This document shows positions 21,741 through 22,553 of a stretch of DNA of 22,553 bases, piece after piece. Position 1 is the first letter of the stretch, and every line of letters starts with the position of its first letter. This DNA comes from an uncultured Oscillospiraceae bacterium. GTDB lineage: Bacteria; Bacillota; Clostridia; Oscillospirales; Ruminococcaceae. The translations under genes were made by a program, and so were the position numbers. The DNA lies in assembly GCA_934456315.1 (NCBI GenBank), contig CAKSHG010000014.1, positions 1 through 22,553 of the forward strand, written 5' to 3'. Below the pieces are notes generated by a model. It was not told the DNA's origin and did not search any database. It saw only the letters and a list, made by a program, of their open reading frames with translations.

Positions 21741-22553
21741 TCACTCATCAGAATTCTCATCAGACTTGATATCCGCATTATCCTCGGAGGTTTCATCGTC
21801 CGGGGCTGTATCCGGTTCGATCACTTCGGAAGCGTCCTCGTTAAGAGAAGCCTGAATTTCCTCATCGGAAACCTTTTCGATTTCCTCCGTGCTTTCGGAA
21901 TCATCGTGCTGTGTTCTTGTAAACGAAGCAACGCGGCTTTCCTCGCCGAGTTTCATTACCCGAACGCCGGTTGCCGACCTGCCCATTACGCGCATATCGT
22001 TTGCACGGAATCTGATAATGATTCCGTCGGTGCTGATAAGAATAACATCATCATCGGGGCCAAGTGTGCGTATCCCGCAAACATAACCCTTTTCATCGCC
22101 GACCTTGTAGTTTTTCAGACCCATACCGCCGCGTCTTTGCAGACGGTAGCTGTCAACTGCGCAGCGACGTCCCATGCCCTTATCAGTAACAGTAAGGATA
22201 GTCGCGGAGGGGTCAAACACCTTAGTTGCGCCGACAACGAAATCCTCATCGCGGAGCTTTATAGCCTTGACGCCGCGAGCCTGTCTGCTCATCGGGCGAC
22301 AGTCGTTCTCATCGAAGCAGATAGCCGCGCCATTTCTGGTGGCTGTAAGTATGCGGCAGTCGCCCTCGGTAAGGAACGCAGCGGCGATCTCATCGCCCTC
22401 GGCAAGCGTTACGGCACGCAGACCCTTCTTGCGTACATTCCTGTACTCCGAAAGCTTTGTGCGCTTTACGATACCATTCTTGGTAACGCAGATGAAATAC
22501 TTGTTATCTGCGAAATCGTGAGTCGTCATCATGGCGGCAACTCTTTCGCCCTC
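21741..22553 (-). CDS. gyrA: DNA gyrase subunit A, C-terminal part (gene continues past the edge)
   Basis: The visible 270 codons are the C-terminal beta-pinwheel of GyrA, which wraps DNA during supercoiling. The open frame runs to the right edge (EGERVAAMM...). Blade repeats are visible as KNGIVKRTKLSEY, RNGAAICFDENDCRPMSRQARGVKAIKL, DKGMGRRCAVDSYRLQRRGGMG and TDGIIIRFRANDMRVMGRSATGVRVMKL. The catalytic domain and the canonical first GyrA box lie outside the window. QRRGGMG (22139-22119) is a near-canonical box in a later blade. The last 55 or so residues are a strongly acidic Asp/Glu/Ser tail. Topoisomerase IV ParC was considered, but the well-formed repeats and the origin-region setting favour GyrA. 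Confidence 0.9.
   Translation of the reverse strand, partial: EGERVAAMMTTHDFADNKYFICVTKNGIVKRTKLSEYRNVRKKGLRAVTLAEGDEIAAAFLTEGDCRILTATRNGAAICFDENDCRPMSRQARGVKAIKLRDEDFVVGATKVFDPSATILTVTDKGMGRRCAVDSYRLQRRGGMGLKNYKVGDEKGYVCGIRTLGPDDDVILISTDGIIIRFRANDMRVMGRSATGVRVMKLGEESRVASFTRTQHDDSESTEEIEKVSDEEIQASLNEDASEVIEPDTAPDDETSEDNADIKSDENSDE

Overview
The window looks like the chromosome of a low-to-moderate GC, Gram-positive anaerobe of the Clostridia, probably a Ruminococcus-like Oscillospiraceae. Support: the gyrA, mnmG, rsmG, noc, parA, parB core order; noc, which is confined to Firmicutes; consensus sigma-A promoters, several with an extended TGn -10; strong purine-rich ribosome binding sites; frequent TTG starts; secreted proteins with RCC1 and Ig-like domains; and ABC exporters without an outer-membrane partner. 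The genus call is inference.

Left part, 1-4800, plus strand, accessory in character: a cytoplasmic protein of unknown function carrying a short basic TYPRRAxGLVKKGRARF motif (142-1335), an AT-rich small secreted protein behind a near-perfect promoter (1526-1951), a small lipoprotein (1988-2482) ending at a strong terminator, then a translationally coupled membrane-fusion protein and MacB/FtsX-type permease pair (2616-4732) with no ATPase beside it and a cluster of dyads in front.

Middle part, 4855-14817, minus strand: a 996-residue secreted protein with fourteen RCC1-type repeats, two Ig-like domains and a fibronectin-like end; a DtxR-family metal regulator followed by a metallo-beta-lactamase-fold hydrolase; and a tight operon of an ABC ATPase, a 1205-residue FtsX-type permease with a very long extracellular coiled coil, and an AstE/aspartoacylase-family zinc hydrolase, the three genes spaced exactly 13 bases apart.

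Right part, 14924-22553, minus strand: the origin-proximal housekeeping block, transcribed gyrA (C-terminal part only), mnmG, rsmG, noc, parA, parB, serS. Four parS palindromes sit in it, three between noc and parA and one upstream of mnmG. ParA, ParB and parS form the chromosome segregation system, Noc couples division to the nucleoid, and MnmG and RsmG modify tRNA and 16S rRNA. The direction of transcription suggests that oriC lies beyond the right edge.

No rRNA, tRNA, CRISPR array, prophage or intact insertion sequence was seen. The best candidates for something little described are the matched-arm coiled-coil exporter with its hydrolase partner, the extended parS sites with a recurring GTCGAA hexamer, the 14-blade secreted RCC1 protein, and a nested-dyad intergenic element at 9442-9541.
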